From Cupriavidus necator A5-1 (GTDB lineage Bacteria > Pseudomonadota > Gammaproteobacteria > Burkholderiales > Burkholderiaceae), in the NCBI RefSeq assembly GCF_000744095.1, contig NZ_JQLI01000008.1, positions 620,001 through 684,000 on the forward strand: 64,000 nucleotides of DNA, in the 5' to 3' direction. Under the pieces are notes generated by a model. It was not told the origin of the DNA and made no database searches. It worked only from the letters and a program-made list of their open reading frames with translations. The translations under genes and the position numbers were made by a program. Positions 8,507 through 16,837 of this stretch are shown one piece after another (the first letter of the stretch is position 1; each line of letters starts with the position of its first letter).

Positions 8507-8650
8507 AGGCAGGGCTCGAGGGTCGGGCAGGGCGTGGCCCGCGCATGCGCACGGGTCGCCACCAGGATGGAAAGGCTGGGAAAAAAGCTGGCGCTAACTG
8601 TATATCCATACAGGCCGGCTGCGCAAGCTTGGGAGTGCCCGAGTGTGAAT

Positions 8651-8685
8651 CGAAAAAGAAAAAAGGTGCTCGATGAGCACCTTTT
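8651..8685 (-). terminator. Intrinsic terminator of the TlpA-like thioredoxin gene
   Basis: An 11-bp stem AAAAGGTGCTC / GAGCACCTTTT (8661-8671 with 8675-8685) around a 3-nt loop. Read on the minus strand it is followed by TTTCTTTTTCG at 8661-8651. It lies about 35 nt past the stop codon at 8720. Confidence 0.85.
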
Positions 8686-8719
8686 CGCGGCTGTTGCAGG
8701 CGGTAACCAGGCGGTAACG

Positions 8720-9256
8720 TTATGCAGACTTTGCCAATGCCCCGTCCAGCAGCTTGTGCAGCGCATCCCACTCAGGCTCGCCCACATAGCGCTTCAGGAT
8801 GCGGCCGTCCTTGTCGATCACGAAGGTGGTGGGCGTCAGCTGCACATTGCCAAAGGCCTTGGCCGCGGTGCCGTCCGAATCCATCGCCACCTTGAACGGC
8901 AGGCCGCGCGTCTTGGCGTAATTCATCACGTACATCGGCGGATCGTAGTTCATCGCCACCGCGACGAATTCCAGGCCCTTGCCCTTGAACTGCTCGTAGG
9001 TCTTGACCATGTCTGGCATTTCCTTGACGCAGGTGGCGCAACTGGTGGCCCAGAAGTTGACTATGTAGACCTTGCCCTTCAGATCGCCGGTGCTGACCTT
9101 TTCGCCAGACAGCAGCGTGAAGGTGGCGGCCGGCGCGGCATTGGCCGGCGACAGCGCGCGGTAGCCGAACCAGCCCAGCAGCGCGAGCACGACAACGGCC
9201 GCGACGACGGGCCAGGGCTTGCGGGCGGGTTTGGCGGCGGAAGGGGAAGTCGTCAT
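8720..9256 (-). CDS. TlpA/ResA-like membrane-anchored thioredoxin
   Basis: A 178-residue thiol-disulfide oxidoreductase with one N-terminal membrane segment (residues about 15-32, WPVVAAVVVLALLGWFGYRAL) placing the thioredoxin domain in the periplasm. The active site is WATSCATC (CATC), and the cis-proline loop is QLTPTTFVIDKDG. Proteins of this type donate electrons for cytochrome c maturation or protect periplasmic thiols; the partner is not evident here. The helicase lies downstream on the same strand and a second thioredoxin-fold gene is just upstream. Confidence 0.9.
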   Translation of the reverse strand: MTTSPSAAKPARKPWPVVAAVVVLALLGWFGYRALSPANAAPAATFTLLSGEKVSTGDLKGKVYIVNFWATSCATCVKEMPDMVKTYEQFKGKGLEFVAVAMNYDPPMYVMNYAKTRGLPFKVAMDSDGTAAKAFGNVQLTPTTFVIDKDGRILKRYVGEPEWDALHKLLDGALAKSA

Positions 9257-9357
9257 GGGATGCGGTCAGGCGGATTCGATCGGCAAAGTGACATTCTAAT
9301 GCCGCTGGCGCCCGGGCGCTGCGCGCGGCCTGGCTGCGGCAATCCGCCGCAACCGCA

Positions 9358-9861
9358 TCAGCGCCGGGTGGCGACGGCGGCGCGTGCCTGGTCCAGCGCC
9401 TGTTCCAGGTAGGCGCCATAGAAGTCCGGCTGCATGCCGCGCAGCGACGGGGCGGCGGCGCGGCCCTGCCGGTCGAGGAACAGCACCGTGGGCGCCACGC
9501 GCACCTGGTGCGCCCGCGCCCAGGCGCGCGCGGTGGTCAGGTTGCCGTCCGCATCGCGCAGCGGCGTGTCGGCGGTCAGGTCGAGTTCGCGCACCACGGC
9601 GATCTCGCCGGCGGCGGCCTGTGGGCCGAGGTAGTTGCGGCGCACAGTCTCGCAATAGCTGCAGCCCGGCATCGACACCAGCACCACCACCGGCTCGCCG
9701 CGGCGCGCGGCTTCGGCGCCGTGGGCGGCCAGGTCGGTGGCCGGGGGCAGGTGCGCCGACCCTGCCGCGGCCTGCGCGCCGGTTGCGGCCAGCAACGCAC
9801 ACGCGGCCAGCCAGGAGCGGCAAAGCCTGGCGGATGCGCGGACGGCGATGTTGGCGGGCAT
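9358..9861 (-). CDS. Exported thioredoxin-fold protein (SoxW/DsbD-gamma-like)
   Basis: With the start at 9861 (MPANIAVRASARLCRSWLAA) the product has 167 residues, a signal peptide ending near TGAQAAA, and a thioredoxin-like domain with the redox pair SMPGCSYCETVRRNYL (CSYC). A cis-proline segment VRVAPTVLFLDRQG follows. It most resembles SoxW-type periplasmic thioredoxins. An upstream in-frame extension to 10005 lacks a signal-like start and is probably not translated. It is encoded 101 bp upstream of the TlpA-like gene on the same strand, suggesting a shared periplasmic redox role. Confidence 0.8.
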   Translation of the reverse strand: MPANIAVRASARLCRSWLAACALLAATGAQAAAGSAHLPPATDLAAHGAEAARRGEPVVVLVSMPGCSYCETVRRNYLGPQAAAGEIAVVRELDLTADTPLRDADGNLTTARAWARAHQVRVAPTVLFLDRQGRAAAPSLRGMQPDFYGAYLEQALDQARAAVATRR

Positions 9862-10064
9862 GGCAAAGGAGTCGGGCGAAGGCGTCGGGGGCAATGGAGC
9901 GGCGCGGCAAGCACTGCCGGGCCGCTTCCGGGATAATACCGGTTTCCGCCCGCAGGCGACGGCAGCCCCCGAGAGCCGCCCCGGCCTGTGCGCGCTGTCC
10001 GCCATTCGCTCCCCATGCGTCCTGTGCCGCCCCGCCGAGCCTTCCCGCCGCCGCCCGCAAGCCC

Positions 10065-10622
10065 TTGTTGTTATGCGCCGCCGCGCTGCTGGCGCTGGTC
10101 CTGTGCGCCTGCTCGCCGCGCTATGACTGGCGCACCATCCAGTCCGGCGAAGGCGGCTACGCCGCGCTCTATCCCGGCAAGCCCACCAGCGCCGCGCGCG
10201 ACGTGACCATCGCCGGCCGCAAGCTGCCGATGACCATGGAAGCCGCGCGGGTCGACGACACGCTGTTCGCCGTCGGCGTGGTCACGCTGCCCGCCGACGA
10301 TCCCGCGCTGCGGCGCGAGGCGCTGGCCGCGATGCAGGCCGGCTTGCTGGCCAACCTCGGCACGCCGTCGGGCGAGCCCGCGCGCACCCGTGCGGTCACG
10401 ATCATGACCGCGGACCGCCCGGGCCGGCCGCTGGAGGGCGTGGAAGTGCAGGCCAGCGGTGTGTCGCCGCAGGACCAGTCGCCGCGGCGGCTGACCGCGC
10501 GGCTGGTGGCCGTGGGTGTCCGTGCGTACCAGGCCGTGGTGCTGGAGTCGGGCGATGCGGCGCGCGATCTGCGCCAGGCCGAGCAGGTGGAGCAATTCCT
10601 CACCGGCTTCCATCCGCTCTGA
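10065..10622 (+). CDS. Putative exported lipoprotein of unknown function
   Basis: The reading frame ending at 10622 has no ATG or GTG at a sensible position. A TTG at 10065 would give MLLCAAALLALVLCACSPRYDWRTI, a lipoprotein signal peptide with cysteine after LVLCA, and a mature domain of about 170 residues (YAALYPGKPTSAARDVTIAGRKLPMTM and so on). The C-terminal part (AVGVRAYQAVVLESGD, VEQFLTGFHPL) looks like a small folded domain seen in proteobacterial lipoproteins, but I do not recognise a named family. Codon bias strongly supports this frame. The start is uncertain and no function can be given. Confidence 0.65.
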   Translation: MLLCAAALLALVLCACSPRYDWRTIQSGEGGYAALYPGKPTSAARDVTIAGRKLPMTMEAARVDDTLFAVGVVTLPADDPALRREALAAMQAGLLANLGTPSGEPARTRAVTIMTADRPGRPLEGVEVQASGVSPQDQSPRRLTARLVAVGVRAYQAVVLESGDAARDLRQAEQVEQFLTGFHPL

Positions 10623-10707
10623 CAGGCAGAGCCGCGCCGAAGGATTTTTTTCAGCCGTTGCCGGCAACACGGGGCAGCGGCAGGGTTGTCGTCAAAGGAG
10701 AGTCGTA

Positions 10708-11355
10708 ATGCGTTGGGAAGTCTGGCTGGCTTATTTCGCGGCGTGCTGGGTGATCGCCGTGTCGCCGGGATCGGGGGCGGTGCTGTCGATGAGCCACGGG
10801 CTGTCGTACGGCCTGCGCAAGACCAGCACCACCATCTTTGGCCTGCAGACCGGGCTGGTAATCGTGCTGCTGGTGGCCGGCGGCGGGCTGGGCGCGCTGC
10901 TGCTGGCTTCGGAGCAGGCCTTCATGGTGGTCAAGACCGTCGGTGCCCTCTACCTGATCTATCTGGGCGTGCAGCAGTGGCGCGCGAAAGTGGAGAGGAG
11001 CGAGGGCTCGGCAGAGGATGCCGGACCCGCACGCGTGGCCGTGATGAGCCCGCGCCGGCGCTTTGCCACCGGTCTGCTGACCAATGTGACCAATCCCAAG
11101 GGCATCATCTTCATGGTCGCGGTGCTGCCGCAGTTTATCGATCCCAACCATGGGCTGGCGCCGCAGCTGGCGATCCTGGCCGCCACCATGTGCGGCGTGG
11201 ACCTGGTCGTGATGCACGGCTATGCGCTGCTGGCCTCGCGCATGCAGGGGCTGTTCCGCAATGCGCGCGCGGTGCGCTGGCAGAACCGCTTCTTCGGCAG
11301 CGTGCTGATGGCGGTGGGCGCGGCGCTGTTCTTTGTGCGCCGGCACCACGCCTGA
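10708..11355 (+). CDS. LysE/RhtB family amino acid exporter
   Basis: A 215-residue inner-membrane protein with about six hydrophobic segments and the family signature near the N-terminus (IAVSPGSGAVLSMSHGLSYGLRKT), plus NVTNPKGIIFMVAVLPQFI in the middle. Members export amino acids such as homoserine, threonine or lysine; the substrate here cannot be told. The ATG at 10708 has an AAAGGAG ribosome site 7 nt upstream. Confidence 0.92.
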   Translation: MRWEVWLAYFAACWVIAVSPGSGAVLSMSHGLSYGLRKTSTTIFGLQTGLVIVLLVAGGGLGALLLASEQAFMVVKTVGALYLIYLGVQQWRAKVERSEGSAEDAGPARVAVMSPRRRFATGLLTNVTNPKGIIFMVAVLPQFIDPNHGLAPQLAILAATMCGVDLVVMHGYALLASRMQGLFRNARAVRWQNRFFGSVLMAVGAALFFVRRHHA

Positions 11356-11438
11356 AGACCAGGCGGTGCGTGCCGGCACTGGCGCGCACCCGCCGCGTTT
11401 GCTTCAATGAGGGGGAACCCCGGCCACGGAGACCCCGC

Positions 11439-11618
11439 ATGCCAGCCTCGCTGAACCCCCATGCCGGCGCACACGCGCTGCCGCGCCATACCGTGCCCCC
11501 GTCGGAAGAACCCTCGCCGCCGGGCGTTCCCCCCGACCTGCCGCTGCCGCCGGAAGAAGACCCGACCCCTCCCCCGGTGGAGCCGCCGGTGGCCGGGCGT
11601 TACTGCCGCAGTTCGTAG
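11439..11618 (+). CDS. Small proline-rich hypothetical protein
   Basis: A 59-residue frame starts with ATG at 11439 after CGGAGACCCCGC and encodes an acidic proline-rich tail (PPSEEPSPPGVPPDLPLPP, then EEDPTPPPVEPPVAG). Short acidic proline-rich proteins of this kind recur in Cupriavidus and Ralstonia. It overlaps the last 19 nt of the convergent GntR remnant. Function unknown; it may not be expressed. Confidence 0.4.
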   Translation: MPASLNPHAGAHALPRHTVPPSEEPSPPGVPPDLPLPPEEDPTPPPVEPPVAGRYCRSS

Positions 11619-12240
11619 AAATCGTTCAGGCAATAGCCGTCGGTCAGCTCGACCGGCTTGTCGCTGTGGGTGTAGCCGGTGCGCAGGATATGCAGCAGCG
11701 GCTCGCCCGGGGCGATGTTCAGGCGCGCCGCCAGTTCGTCGCCGGCGATGATGGCGCGTAGCTTCTCGGTGACGCGCAGCACCGGCTTGCCGATCCGTTC
11801 CAGATAGGCGTAGAGCGACTCGCCGATGGCGCTGGCGTCCGGCAAAACCGCCAGCGCCAGCGTGGTCACATCCATCCAGTAGGTCTGGCCGTCAGCCTTG
11901 CGCAGCCGGGTCAGCCTGACGATCTCTTCCCCTTCCTGCAACGCCAGCGCCGCGGCTTCCTGCGGCGTGGCGCGGCTGCGCTCGAACGCCACCAGTTCGC
12001 TGGCCGGCGTCATGCCGCGTCGGCGCGCCAGCTCGCTGAAGTTGTCGAGCCGCGCCGGCTTGGGCTCGGGACGCGGCGCGATAAAGGTGCCCGCGCCGCG
12101 GCTGCGCGTGATCGCGCCGTCTTCGGCCAGCGCCTGCAGTGCGCGCCGCGCGGTGACGCGCGAGATCCCCAGCGATTCCACCAGCGTGCGTTCGGACGGC
12201 AGCGCGTCGCCGACGCGCCACTGGCCGGCCTGGATCTCAG
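11600..12240 (-). pseudogene. GntR/UTRA-family regulator, 5'-truncated (NagR-like)
   Basis: The minus-strand frame retains almost all of a HutC-subfamily GntR regulator: EIQAGQWRVGDALPSERTLV, the helix-turn-helix core (SRVTARRALQALAEDGAITR), the wing SRGAGTFIAPRP, and a complete UTRA effector domain (TRLRKADGQTYWMDV to NDFYELRQ). The first 15-20 residues before EIQAGQW are missing: at 12240/12241 the sequence switches to the 3' part of a porin gene on the other strand. A GTG at 12181 could restart translation only by losing the first DNA-binding helix. Its position next to nagA and nagB suggests it was the local repressor of N-acetylglucosamine genes. Confidence 0.8.
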
Positions 12241-12516
12241 ATGGCGTGGATCGGCGCCAACTACCGCGTGCTGCCCGCGCTGACGCTGCTGACGGGCGTC
12301 TACTACGCTACCCTGAACAAAAGCGGCGGGCATGGCACGCTTGTCACACTGGGCGCAAAGTATGACTTGTCGAAGCGCACCTCGCTCTACGGCACGGTCG
12401 CCTCGGTGTTCAACTCGCGCAATGCCACCTTCTCGGTCGAGGCCTCGCCGGACACCATGCCGCGCGCGGGGGCGAACCAGCAGGGCGCGTACGCCGGCAT
12501 CATCCACCTGTTCTGA
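12241..12516 (+). pseudogene. Gram-negative porin, C-terminal 91 codons only
   Basis: The frame encodes the last strands of a trimeric porin: WIGANYRVLPALTLLTGVYY, LGAKYDLSKRTSLYGTVASV, ending GAYAGIIHLF with the C-terminal aromatic required for outer-membrane insertion. Betaproteobacterial porins are about 350-400 residues, so about three quarters is missing, including the signal peptide. The frame begins abruptly at the junction with the GntR remnant; the ATG at 12241 is presumably fortuitous. It lies 42 bp upstream of nagA in the same direction, as expected for a porin that once belonged to the nag operon. Confidence 0.85.
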
Positions 12517-12558
12517 GGGGGGCGTGCCGGTGATGTTGTGGAAGTGGAGAGTCATGCC

Positions 12559-13662
12559 ATGAAAGGAAACATCCTCACGCCCGCCGGCTGGGTCTTGGGC
12601 GAGATCCACGCCGGCCCTGACGGACGCATCGCGCGCATCGAGGGCATGCCCGCCACGCCCGATGGCAACGATGCCCCGTACGTGCTGCCGGGGTTTGTCG
12701 ACCTGCTCAACCACGGCGGCGGCGGCAAGGACTTCATGGACGGCGAGGCGGCGGTGCCGGTGATCCTGCGCGCGCATGTGCGCTTCGGCACCACCAGCCT
12801 GCTGGGCAGCACCATGACGGCGCCGCACGAGGTGCTGCTGGCGGCACTGCAAGCGCTGGGCCGCGCCTGCGCGCAACGCCCGCGCGGTGCTGCGCGCATG
12901 CTCGGCATCCACCTGGAAGGGCCATATATCAACCCCGGCAAGCTTGGCGCGCAGCCCGACACGTCAGCCATCGCCACGCAGGAAGAACTGGAACAGTACC
13001 TGGGCGCGGCGCCGCTGAAGGTGGTGACGCTGGCGCCGGAACTGCCGGGCCATCTCGACATCATCCGCGCGCTGGCCGCGCGCGGCGTGCGTGTGCAGCT
13101 CGGCCATACGCTGGGCACCTATGAGGACGCGGTGGCGGCGCTGGAGGCCGGCGCCAGCGGCTTCACCCACCTGTTCAACGCGATGACGCCGCTGCAGCAC
13201 CGCGCCCCCGGCATGGTGGCCGCGGCATTGGCGCACGCCGAGTTCGCCGAACTGATCCCGGACCTGCTGCACGTGCATCCCGGCGCCATCCGCGCGGCGC
13301 TGCGCGCAATACCGCGCCTGTACGCGGTGACCGATGCCACCGCCGCCGCCGGCATGCCCGACGGGGTGTACCACCTGGGCAGCCAGACCGTCTACAAGTC
13401 GGACGGCAGCGTGCGGCTGGCCGACGGCACGCTGGCCGGCAGCGTGCTGACCATGGACCAGGCGCTGCGCAACTTTGTCGCGATCGGGCTGGAGCTGGCC
13501 GAGGCTTCGCGGCGCGTGTCGCTGTATCCGTCCCAATACCTGGGCCTGACCGACCGCGGCATGCTGGCCGCCGGCTGCTGCGCCGATGTGGTCGTGCTGG
13601 ACCGCTCGCTGTCGGTACGTACCGTCTACGTCGAAGGAGAGTGTTGTGTCGAGAATGCTTGA
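12559..13662 (+). CDS. nagA: N-acetylglucosamine-6-phosphate deacetylase
   Basis: A 367-residue amidohydrolase that removes acetate from GlcNAc-6-P in the cytoplasm. Family features are present: the metal/substrate segment FVDLLNHGGGGKDFMDG, HLEGPYINPGKLGAQ, LGHTLGTYEDA, the HLFNAMTPLQHRAPG motif and the catalytic aspartate in VTDATAAAGMPDG. Length is normal. The ATG at 12559 (GTGGAGAGTCATGCC upstream) gives the usual start MKGNILTPAGW. The gene overlaps nagB by 17 nt, so translation is probably coupled. Its upstream partners (transporter and porin) are deleted, so whether a promoter remains is unclear. Confidence 0.95.
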   Translation: MKGNILTPAGWVLGEIHAGPDGRIARIEGMPATPDGNDAPYVLPGFVDLLNHGGGGKDFMDGEAAVPVILRAHVRFGTTSLLGSTMTAPHEVLLAALQALGRACAQRPRGAARMLGIHLEGPYINPGKLGAQPDTSAIATQEELEQYLGAAPLKVVTLAPELPGHLDIIRALAARGVRVQLGHTLGTYEDAVAALEAGASGFTHLFNAMTPLQHRAPGMVAAALAHAEFAELIPDLLHVHPGAIRAALRAIPRLYAVTDATAAAGMPDGVYHLGSQTVYKSDGSVRLADGTLAGSVLTMDQALRNFVAIGLELAEASRRVSLYPSQYLGLTDRGMLAAGCCADVVVLDRSLSVRTVYVEGECCVENA

Positions 13663-14686
13663 AGAGGCGCTGAGCGCGCCGGGCGTGGTGGCCGCGCAGC
13701 TGGCCGATGCGCCGCGCGTGGCCGCGCTGGCGGCGGAACTGGCCGCGCAGCCGTGGCCCGCGGTACTGACCGTGGCGCGCGGCAGCTCGGACCATGCCGC
13801 CAGCTACTTCGCCGCGCTGGTGACCCGCCGCCTGGGCGTGCCGGTGGCCTCGCTGCCGATGTCGACGGTCACGCTGCATGGCAGCTCGCTGCGCGTCGCC
13901 GGGCAACTGGCGGTGGCGTTCTCGCAGTCGGGACGCAGCCCGGACCTGGTCGAGACCATGCAGGCGCTGCGCGACGGCGGCGCCGCCACGCTGGCGCTGG
14001 TCAACGCCCCGGACTCGCCGCTGGCGCAGGCGTGCGCGCACGAGTTGCCGCTGTGTGCCGGGCCCGAGCAGAGCGTGGCGGCGACCAAGAGCTATATCGC
14101 CATGCTGTCGATGTCGGCCTTGCTGGTCGGCGATCTCGAAGCGGCGCGCACCGGCGAGCGCGAACTGGTTGCCGCCTGCGAGGGGCTGCCCGCGGTGCTG
14201 CGCGAGGCCGCCGCGCAGGACTGGATGCCGCTGGTGCCCGCGTTGCGCGGCGCGCAGCGCATGATCGTACTGGGCCGCGGCGCGGGACTGGCGATCGCGC
14301 AGGAAGCGGCGCTCAAGCTCAAGGAGACCTCCGGCATCCAGGCCGAGGCGTTTTCTGGTGCGGAGGTGCGACACGGCCCGATGGAGATCATCGGCGACGG
14401 CTATCCGCTGCTGGTATTCGCGCCGCGCGGGCCGGAGCAGGCCGGGCTGCTGGCGCTGGCGGCGGAGATGCGCGCCCGCGGCGCGCGCGTGCTGCTGGCT
14501 GCGCCGCCTGACACGGATGACGCGAATCTGCCTGTGGAATTGCCGCTGGTGACGGCCGGCCATCCGCTGCTCGACCCGATCGCCGCAATCCAGAGCTTCT
14601 ACGTCGCCGCGCAGGCGCTGGCCCTGGCGCGCGGCCGCAACCCCGACCAGCCGCAATACCTGCGCAAGGTGACCGAGACGCGCTGA
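13646..14686 (+). CDS. nagB: SIS-domain glucosamine-6-phosphate deaminase (NagB-II/AgaS type)
   Basis: A 346-residue protein made of two SIS (sugar isomerase) domains but lacking the N-terminal glutaminase domain of GlmS. SIS signatures include ARGSSDHAASYFAALVTRR, AFSQSGRSPDLVETM, GPEQSVAATKSYIAM and, in the second domain, LGRGAGLAIAQEAALKLKE with IQAEAFSGAEVRHGP. Stand-alone proteins of this kind next to nagA act as glucosamine-6-phosphate deaminases. The GTG at 13646 has GGAGA 5 nt upstream and is preferred to the in-frame ATG at 13655, which is spaced too far from it. It overlaps nagA by 17 nt and is followed by zwf after 69 bp. Confidence 0.9.
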   Translation: MSRMLEEALSAPGVVAAQLADAPRVAALAAELAAQPWPAVLTVARGSSDHAASYFAALVTRRLGVPVASLPMSTVTLHGSSLRVAGQLAVAFSQSGRSPDLVETMQALRDGGAATLALVNAPDSPLAQACAHELPLCAGPEQSVAATKSYIAMLSMSALLVGDLEAARTGERELVAACEGLPAVLREAAAQDWMPLVPALRGAQRMIVLGRGAGLAIAQEAALKLKETSGIQAEAFSGAEVRHGPMEIIGDGYPLLVFAPRGPEQAGLLALAAEMRARGARVLLAAPPDTDDANLPVELPLVTAGHPLLDPIAAIQSFYVAAQALALARGRNPDQPQYLRKVTETR

Positions 14687-14755
14687 TCCCGCTGCGCGCG
14701 TCAATTGCAACCGATACGCCCCCACGCCGGCACCCCGGCAAGCAAGGAGTCCGCC

Positions 14756-16243
14756 ATGCCAACCACCCGATCCGCCTCTTCCTTCGGCACCGCCGACGCG
14801 CGGCCGCTGGACCTCGTCATCTTTGGCGGCGCCGGCGACCTGTCGGCGCGCAAGCTGCTGCCCTCGCTCTACATGTGCCACCGCGACGGCAACCTGCCCG
14901 GCGGCACCCGCATCATCGGCGTGGGCCGCCACGCGTGGGACCGCGAGGCCTTTGTGGGTTTTGCCGACGAGAAGGCAAAGCCGTTCGTGGACGCGCGCTA
15001 TCTCGACGCGGCCAAGTGGCAGACCTTCCTGGAGCGGCTCGACTTCGTGCGCCTGGATGCGTCGCAGCCGGCCGACTATGAGGCGCTGGCGGAGAAGCTG
15101 CGCGACGAGGCGCTGCGCATCTACTACATGGCGATGCCGCCGGGACTGTTCGCCGCCACCTGCGACAACCTCGCCGGCCACGGCCTGATCGCCGACGACA
15201 CGCGCCTGGTGCTGGAAAAGCCGCTGGGCGTGGACCTGGCTTCGGCCATCGCCATCAGCGAAGTGGTGAACCGCTATTTCACCGAAGATCGCACTTACCG
15301 CATCGACCACTACCTCGGCAAGGAGACCGTGCAGAACCTGATGGCGCTGCGCTTCGGCAACTCGATCTTCGAGCCGCTGTGGCGCACGCCGTTCGTCTGC
15401 AGCGTGCAGATCACCGTGGCCGAGACCGTCGGCGTGGGCAGCCGCGGCGGCTTCTACGATGAGGCCGGCGCGATGCGCGACATGATCCAGAACCACCTGC
15501 TGCAACTGGTCAGCATCCTGGCGATGGAACCGCCCGCGGCACTCAACTCCGACGCCGTGCGCGACGAGAAACTCAAGGTGCTGCGCTCGCTGCGGCCGAT
15601 GTCGCCCGAGGACGTGCGCCGCAATACCGTGCGCGGCCAGTACACCGCCGGTGCCATCGCCGGCGAACTGGTGCGCGGCTACCTGCAGGAAGACGGCATC
15701 CCGCCCGACAGCCGCACCGAGACCTTTGTCGCGATGCGCGCCGAGCTGGGCACGTGGCGCTGGAACAAGGTGCCGTTCTACCTGCGCACCGGCAAGCGCA
15801 TGCAGGAGCGCGTGACCGAGGTGGTGATCAACTTCGCCCAGGTGCCGCATTCGATCTTCGATCCGGGCAGCACGCTGCAGCCCAACCGCATGGTAATCCG
15901 GCTGCAACCGGAAGAGTCGGTGCGGCTCACGCTGATGGTCAAGCAGCCGGGTGAGGGCATGAAGCTGAAGCCGCTGAGCCTGGCGCTAAACCTCGACTCG
16001 GCCTTCACCACGCGGCGCGCCGAGGCTTACGAGCGCCTGCTGCTTGACGTGATTCGCGGGCGGCTGGCGTTGTTCGTGCGGCGCGATGAACTGCAGGCGG
16101 CCTGGACCTGGGTCGATCCGATCCTGGAAGCGTGGCGCCAGCAGGATGAAGGGCCACGGCCCTATACGGCGGGGACGTGGGGCCCGGCGGCATCGTCGGC
16201 GTTCATGGCGCGCGAGGGCATGCAGTGGTCGGAGGAGGCATGA
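14756..16243 (+). CDS. zwf: Glucose-6-phosphate 1-dehydrogenase
   Basis: A 495-residue cytoplasmic enzyme opening the Entner-Doudoroff and oxidative pentose phosphate routes. The nucleotide-binding motif is VIFGGAGDLSARKLLPSLY near residue 20 and the active-site signature is RIDHYLGKETVQNL, containing the catalytic histidine. Length is normal. The ATG at 14756 is preceded by AAGGAG at the right distance. Lying directly after nagAB it would link amino-sugar carbon to glucose-6-phosphate catabolism, and may be read from the nag operon. Confidence 0.96.
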   Translation: MPTTRSASSFGTADARPLDLVIFGGAGDLSARKLLPSLYMCHRDGNLPGGTRIIGVGRHAWDREAFVGFADEKAKPFVDARYLDAAKWQTFLERLDFVRLDASQPADYEALAEKLRDEALRIYYMAMPPGLFAATCDNLAGHGLIADDTRLVLEKPLGVDLASAIAISEVVNRYFTEDRTYRIDHYLGKETVQNLMALRFGNSIFEPLWRTPFVCSVQITVAETVGVGSRGGFYDEAGAMRDMIQNHLLQLVSILAMEPPAALNSDAVRDEKLKVLRSLRPMSPEDVRRNTVRGQYTAGAIAGELVRGYLQEDGIPPDSRTETFVAMRAELGTWRWNKVPFYLRTGKRMQERVTEVVINFAQVPHSIFDPGSTLQPNRMVIRLQPEESVRLTLMVKQPGEGMKLKPLSLALNLDSAFTTRRAEAYERLLLDVIRGRLALFVRRDELQAAWTWVDPILEAWRQQDEGPRPYTAGTWGPAASSAFMAREGMQWSEEA

Positions 16244-16281
16244 CGGCTTGCGTTGGCACGCAAGGCCGAGGATCAAGGGCA

Positions 16282-16833
16282 ATGCCGGTCACGGTACGAA
16301 AGGCGGTGGTGGATGATGCATGGGCCGTTGCCGCAGCCCATGCGCGCTGCTGGCAGGAAACCTATGCCCAGTTGCTCCCGGCTGACCTGCTGCAGGCGGT
16401 GACCGTCGAAGGCCGGCACGCAGCCCGGGTACGCGTGCTGTCGGACCCCACTATCAAGTCATTCGTCGCCTGTCGCACCGCTGTCGGCGACGTTATCGGA
16501 TTTGCCGACTGCGGTCCGCTGCGCAACGCCGCGCGATGCGTGTCGGGGGAGATCTATGCACTATATGTCCTGGCAGATCACCACGGCCAGGGCATCGGCT
16601 TCGGACTTTTTGCAGCTTGTATCCGGGAGTTTCTGGGCCGAGGCTTCACCTCAATGAAGCTGAGTGTGCTGGTCGACAACCGAAAGGCGCGACGCTTCTA
16701 CGAAATGACCGGCGGCCGGTACGAGTCCACGACGATTTCGCGGCGAGGCGAGACGTATCTGGAGGAAGCCATCTATGGGTGGGCCAGCGCGGCGATGGCG
16801 CGGCTCGGTCGCGGCGAAGGCGCCAATCGATAG
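16282..16833 (+). CDS. GNAT family N-acetyltransferase
   Basis: A 183-residue protein with the GNAT fold: VTVRKAVVDDAWAVAAAHAR at the start, the acetyl-CoA pyrophosphate loop in DHHGQGIGFGLFAACI (Q/R-x-x-G-x-G variant) and the C-terminal NRKARRFYEMTGGRYEST. The substrate is unknown. An in-frame ATG at 16240 overlapping the zwf stop would add 14 residues that do not belong to the domain, so 16282 is chosen. Codon use is somewhat less GC-biased than in neighbours (several A/T-ending codons), hinting at more recent acquisition. It is convergent with the comM remnant. Confidence 0.85.
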   Translation: MPVTVRKAVVDDAWAVAAAHARCWQETYAQLLPADLLQAVTVEGRHAARVRVLSDPTIKSFVACRTAVGDVIGFADCGPLRNAARCVSGEIYALYVLADHHGQGIGFGLFAACIREFLGRGFTSMKLSVLVDNRKARRFYEMTGGRYESTTISRRGETYLEEAIYGWASAAMARLGRGEGANR

Positions 16834-16837
16834 ACCG

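Noticed and set aside
12241..12516. Treating the 91-codon frame as a complete small gene
   Set aside because: It aligns only with the C-terminal strands of porins and has no signal peptide, so it cannot be an outer-membrane protein on its own.
13646..14686. Calling the SIS-domain gene glmS
   Set aside because: It lacks the N-terminal glutamine amidotransferase domain with its catalytic cysteine, so it cannot be a standard glutamine-fructose-6-phosphate transaminase.
13175..15907. 910-codon open frame on the minus strand
   Set aside because: It is antisense to nagA, nagB and zwf, has low-complexity composition rich in His/Arg/Gln, and matches no domain. It is a by-product of high GC at third codon positions.
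16240..16281. Earlier GNAT start overlapping the zwf stop
   Set aside because: The extra 14 residues are outside the acetyltransferase domain, though an ATGA overlap would allow coupling, so it is not excluded.
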